A stretch of DNA of 64,000 bases from Hybos culiciformis (Eukaryota > Arthropoda > Insecta > Diptera > Hybotidae). The stretch is from the NCBI GenBank assembly GCA_964007475.1, contig OZ023274.1, forward strand, positions 7,998,001 through 8,062,000. The letters run 5' to 3'. A program made the translations under genes and the position numbers. How positions within the stretch are numbered: the first letter of the stretch is position 1; each line of letters starts with the position of its first letter. The notes under the pieces are model-generated. The model did not search any database. It worked only from the letters and a program-made list of their open reading frames with translations, and was not told where the DNA came from. This document shows positions 62,157 through 64,000 of the stretch, one piece after another.

Positions 62157-64000
62157 TTGTCTTTTATTTAATGGATTGAGAAGGCGTTTGAGACATTTGA
62201 CAAATTTTATTTACGAAAAAAATAAAAAATTTACAATAAGAACAATAGAAAAAAATATGTATATAAAACCAAGGCTTTCTTAGTATGTAATGGGCCGTAT
62301 TTTTACTTTACTATATGATTGTGTGAACTGAGTCAAAATAACCCTCTAAGAAAAATTAACGAACCGCATTTTGCACTCTTGCATAAATTTTCATATAAAA
62401 ACAACGACACGAAAACGTACCGGAAACGAACTGGTTTCTCAGAACCACTCCGTATACGCTTCGCTTTTGGCGATATAAAAGCAATAAAATTTTGTTCTTT
62501 TCAAATTCAAAAAGGACTAAAATTTTAAAAAATGTAAGTAAATTTATTATTTTATTTTATTAATTATTCATGATTGAAATACAAATAAATGTAACTTAAA
62601 TTTTTCTTAATAGATGCAAAGGACAGACAACGAACAAATCGACGTTTCCGAAGAGTACAATGATAAAGTGAGATACGATAGAAACCGCTTTATATATTGA
62701 AAATAATTCTCCGCACTCATATCTATGAAATTGGGTCATACTGACGTTCTTAACTGAAATAAAACTCATTCAAAATATTGAAAGTATTATTTTTGTAAGT
62801 AAAATAAAAGTTTATATACAAGCCCCACTTTCCATCAGTCAACAAAAATTGTAAATGAAAATACGTTCAGTAAAAAATAAAAAAAAAATATTTTCTTATG
62901 AGATACAATTAATCTAGCATGCCGTCTAGCTTGTCGTTTTTACAATCTTAAACTTCCGTTACCCACCAACTTGCGATTTTGGCACCAAATTCAGTGCTGT
63001 CGTATGTGAAAATGCGATTTTATTGTGCTTTGTTTTTTTAAGACTTAAATAAAGATACGATGAACCGTACTTAATATCGTCAACTTACGAAAATTTTTGT
63101 TTTGTAGAAATTAATTTTAAAAAAGTACGTTGCTAACTTTTTCGAGAGACATCTTTTAGCTACTTCGACGTTTAATTTATTAAAATCGGTTTATTTATAA
63201 CGGAGATAAAAGCATTTCTATTCCACTCTAGTGACCTCTTAAATCGGTCTTTTCTATCAAAAAATGGTAAAAAGTGGATTACTCAACCCAGCCTAACTCT
63301 GAAAGATAAAATCCAATGAATCTACGATGCTGGATAATTTTTTTTTAAAATTAAAAATGAAAAAAAATTTATTTTTATTTTTGTTTTATATGATGATATT
63401 CACATTTTTTATTTTCAATATGTCGTTAATTTTTTTTTACAAGTATTAGGTTATAATTTAATCTAATAATATTTATTATTTATATTATTTTAATATCAAA
63501 TATTCTTAAATATAATATATGTATGTTTACTACTAATTAATAAGCCAACGTTTTTTTTCATTATGTACTTTAGTGTTACTTTGATATTTAAAGACGACAT
63601 TGCATATCTATTTACAGATGAAAATTTGGAAAATAGTTACAAAATTATATATCCATCCATATTGTATTTTTATTTCTTATGGAATTAAAAATTTTAACTT
63701 TCTAAATAAATAAAATAAGAAAATATATAATTGCATTATATTCTTCTGCAAGATTATACAAAGTTAATGTAAAATTGACAGAAGAATTTTATAGACTATT
63801 TTCGTATTTTAAAATTACAAATTACTATAAATAATAGATTTCTTTCAATCTTTAAAAAAATAATTGAATCCAAATTCGAATCTGGTAGGTTCAAAAAAAG
63901 AATTTAAAATTAAAACTGAAGCCAAATTCTGTAAATATCTTCCACATAAAAACTTTGAACTGGCTTTCGTGTTTATTGTTGATATTGTGGAATTTTAAAG
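62157..64000. other. AT-rich DNA with a possible small transcription unit
   Basis: Most of the stretch is unremarkable. At 62319-62528 there is a 69-codon plus-strand frame of fairly mixed composition, with a TATAAAAG box-like site at 62473-62480. GTAAGT follows at about 62535, then an intron-like AT-rich gap and TTTCTTAATAG at 62604-62614. Next comes a short open segment starting ATGCAAAGGACAGACAAC that ends at TGA near 62700. It resembles a small spliced unit, but no homolog is recognised and the splice sites could be chance. Near 63276 GTGGATTACTCAACCCAGCC resembles one end of the 27729-28234 element. Confidence 0.3.

Overview
This window reads as AT-rich, non-coding nuclear DNA from a eukaryote, most probably an insect. 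The case for an animal nuclear genome is indirect. GC is very low by eye (roughly 20-25%), homopolymer A and T tracts and ATT/AT/ATGT microsatellites are everywhere, and there is a tRNA-derived SINE head plus Tigger-like and hAT-like terminal-inverted-repeat elements. No prokaryotic gene organisation is present. I found no protein-coding gene I would defend. The longest open frames are low-complexity products of poly-A/T, a G-rich minisatellite or transposon relics. The species cannot be named from this sequence.

The informative content is repeats. From left to right: mostly featureless AT-rich DNA (1-6080); a 543-bp Tigger/pogo-like MITE with TA target duplications (6084-6626); a seven-unit satellite of about 103 bp (7535-8255); a tRNA-derived SINE on the minus strand (about 9657-9804); a long foldback (10689-10956) joined to the first of two copies of a dispersed repeat (10928-11592, second copy 18232-18849); a long AT-rich stretch; a 506-bp element with 23-bp inverted termini (27729-28234); and another long AT-rich stretch.

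The most striking locus is 39.46-42.32 kb. It is a composite of two tandem 126-bp units, then about five copies of a ~105-bp unit. The third and fourth of these are separated by about 1.93 kb of a GC-rich, almost purine-only 12-bp minisatellite (consensus GGCGGAAGTGAG, about 160 units, with higher-order structure including a 180-bp duplication). Directly after it lies a hairpin with perfect 68-bp arms. Its next 23 paired bases differ at five positions, and all five would be G:U wobbles in a plus-strand RNA.

On the right, 53506-54205 is a 700-bp decayed hAT element with exact 8-bp target duplications. It still carries a recognisable minus-strand hAT transposase remnant, including the CESAF dimerisation motif. 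A larger element (59137-62148, 3012 bp) has 12-bp inverted termini and a perfect 8-bp target duplication, and encloses a second inverted-repeat element (59398-61484). A weak two-exon transcription-unit candidate lies at about 62.3-62.7 kb.

The parts do not form a pathway. The window is best described as an intergenic region or giant intron that has collected non-autonomous DNA transposons and local tandem amplifications.
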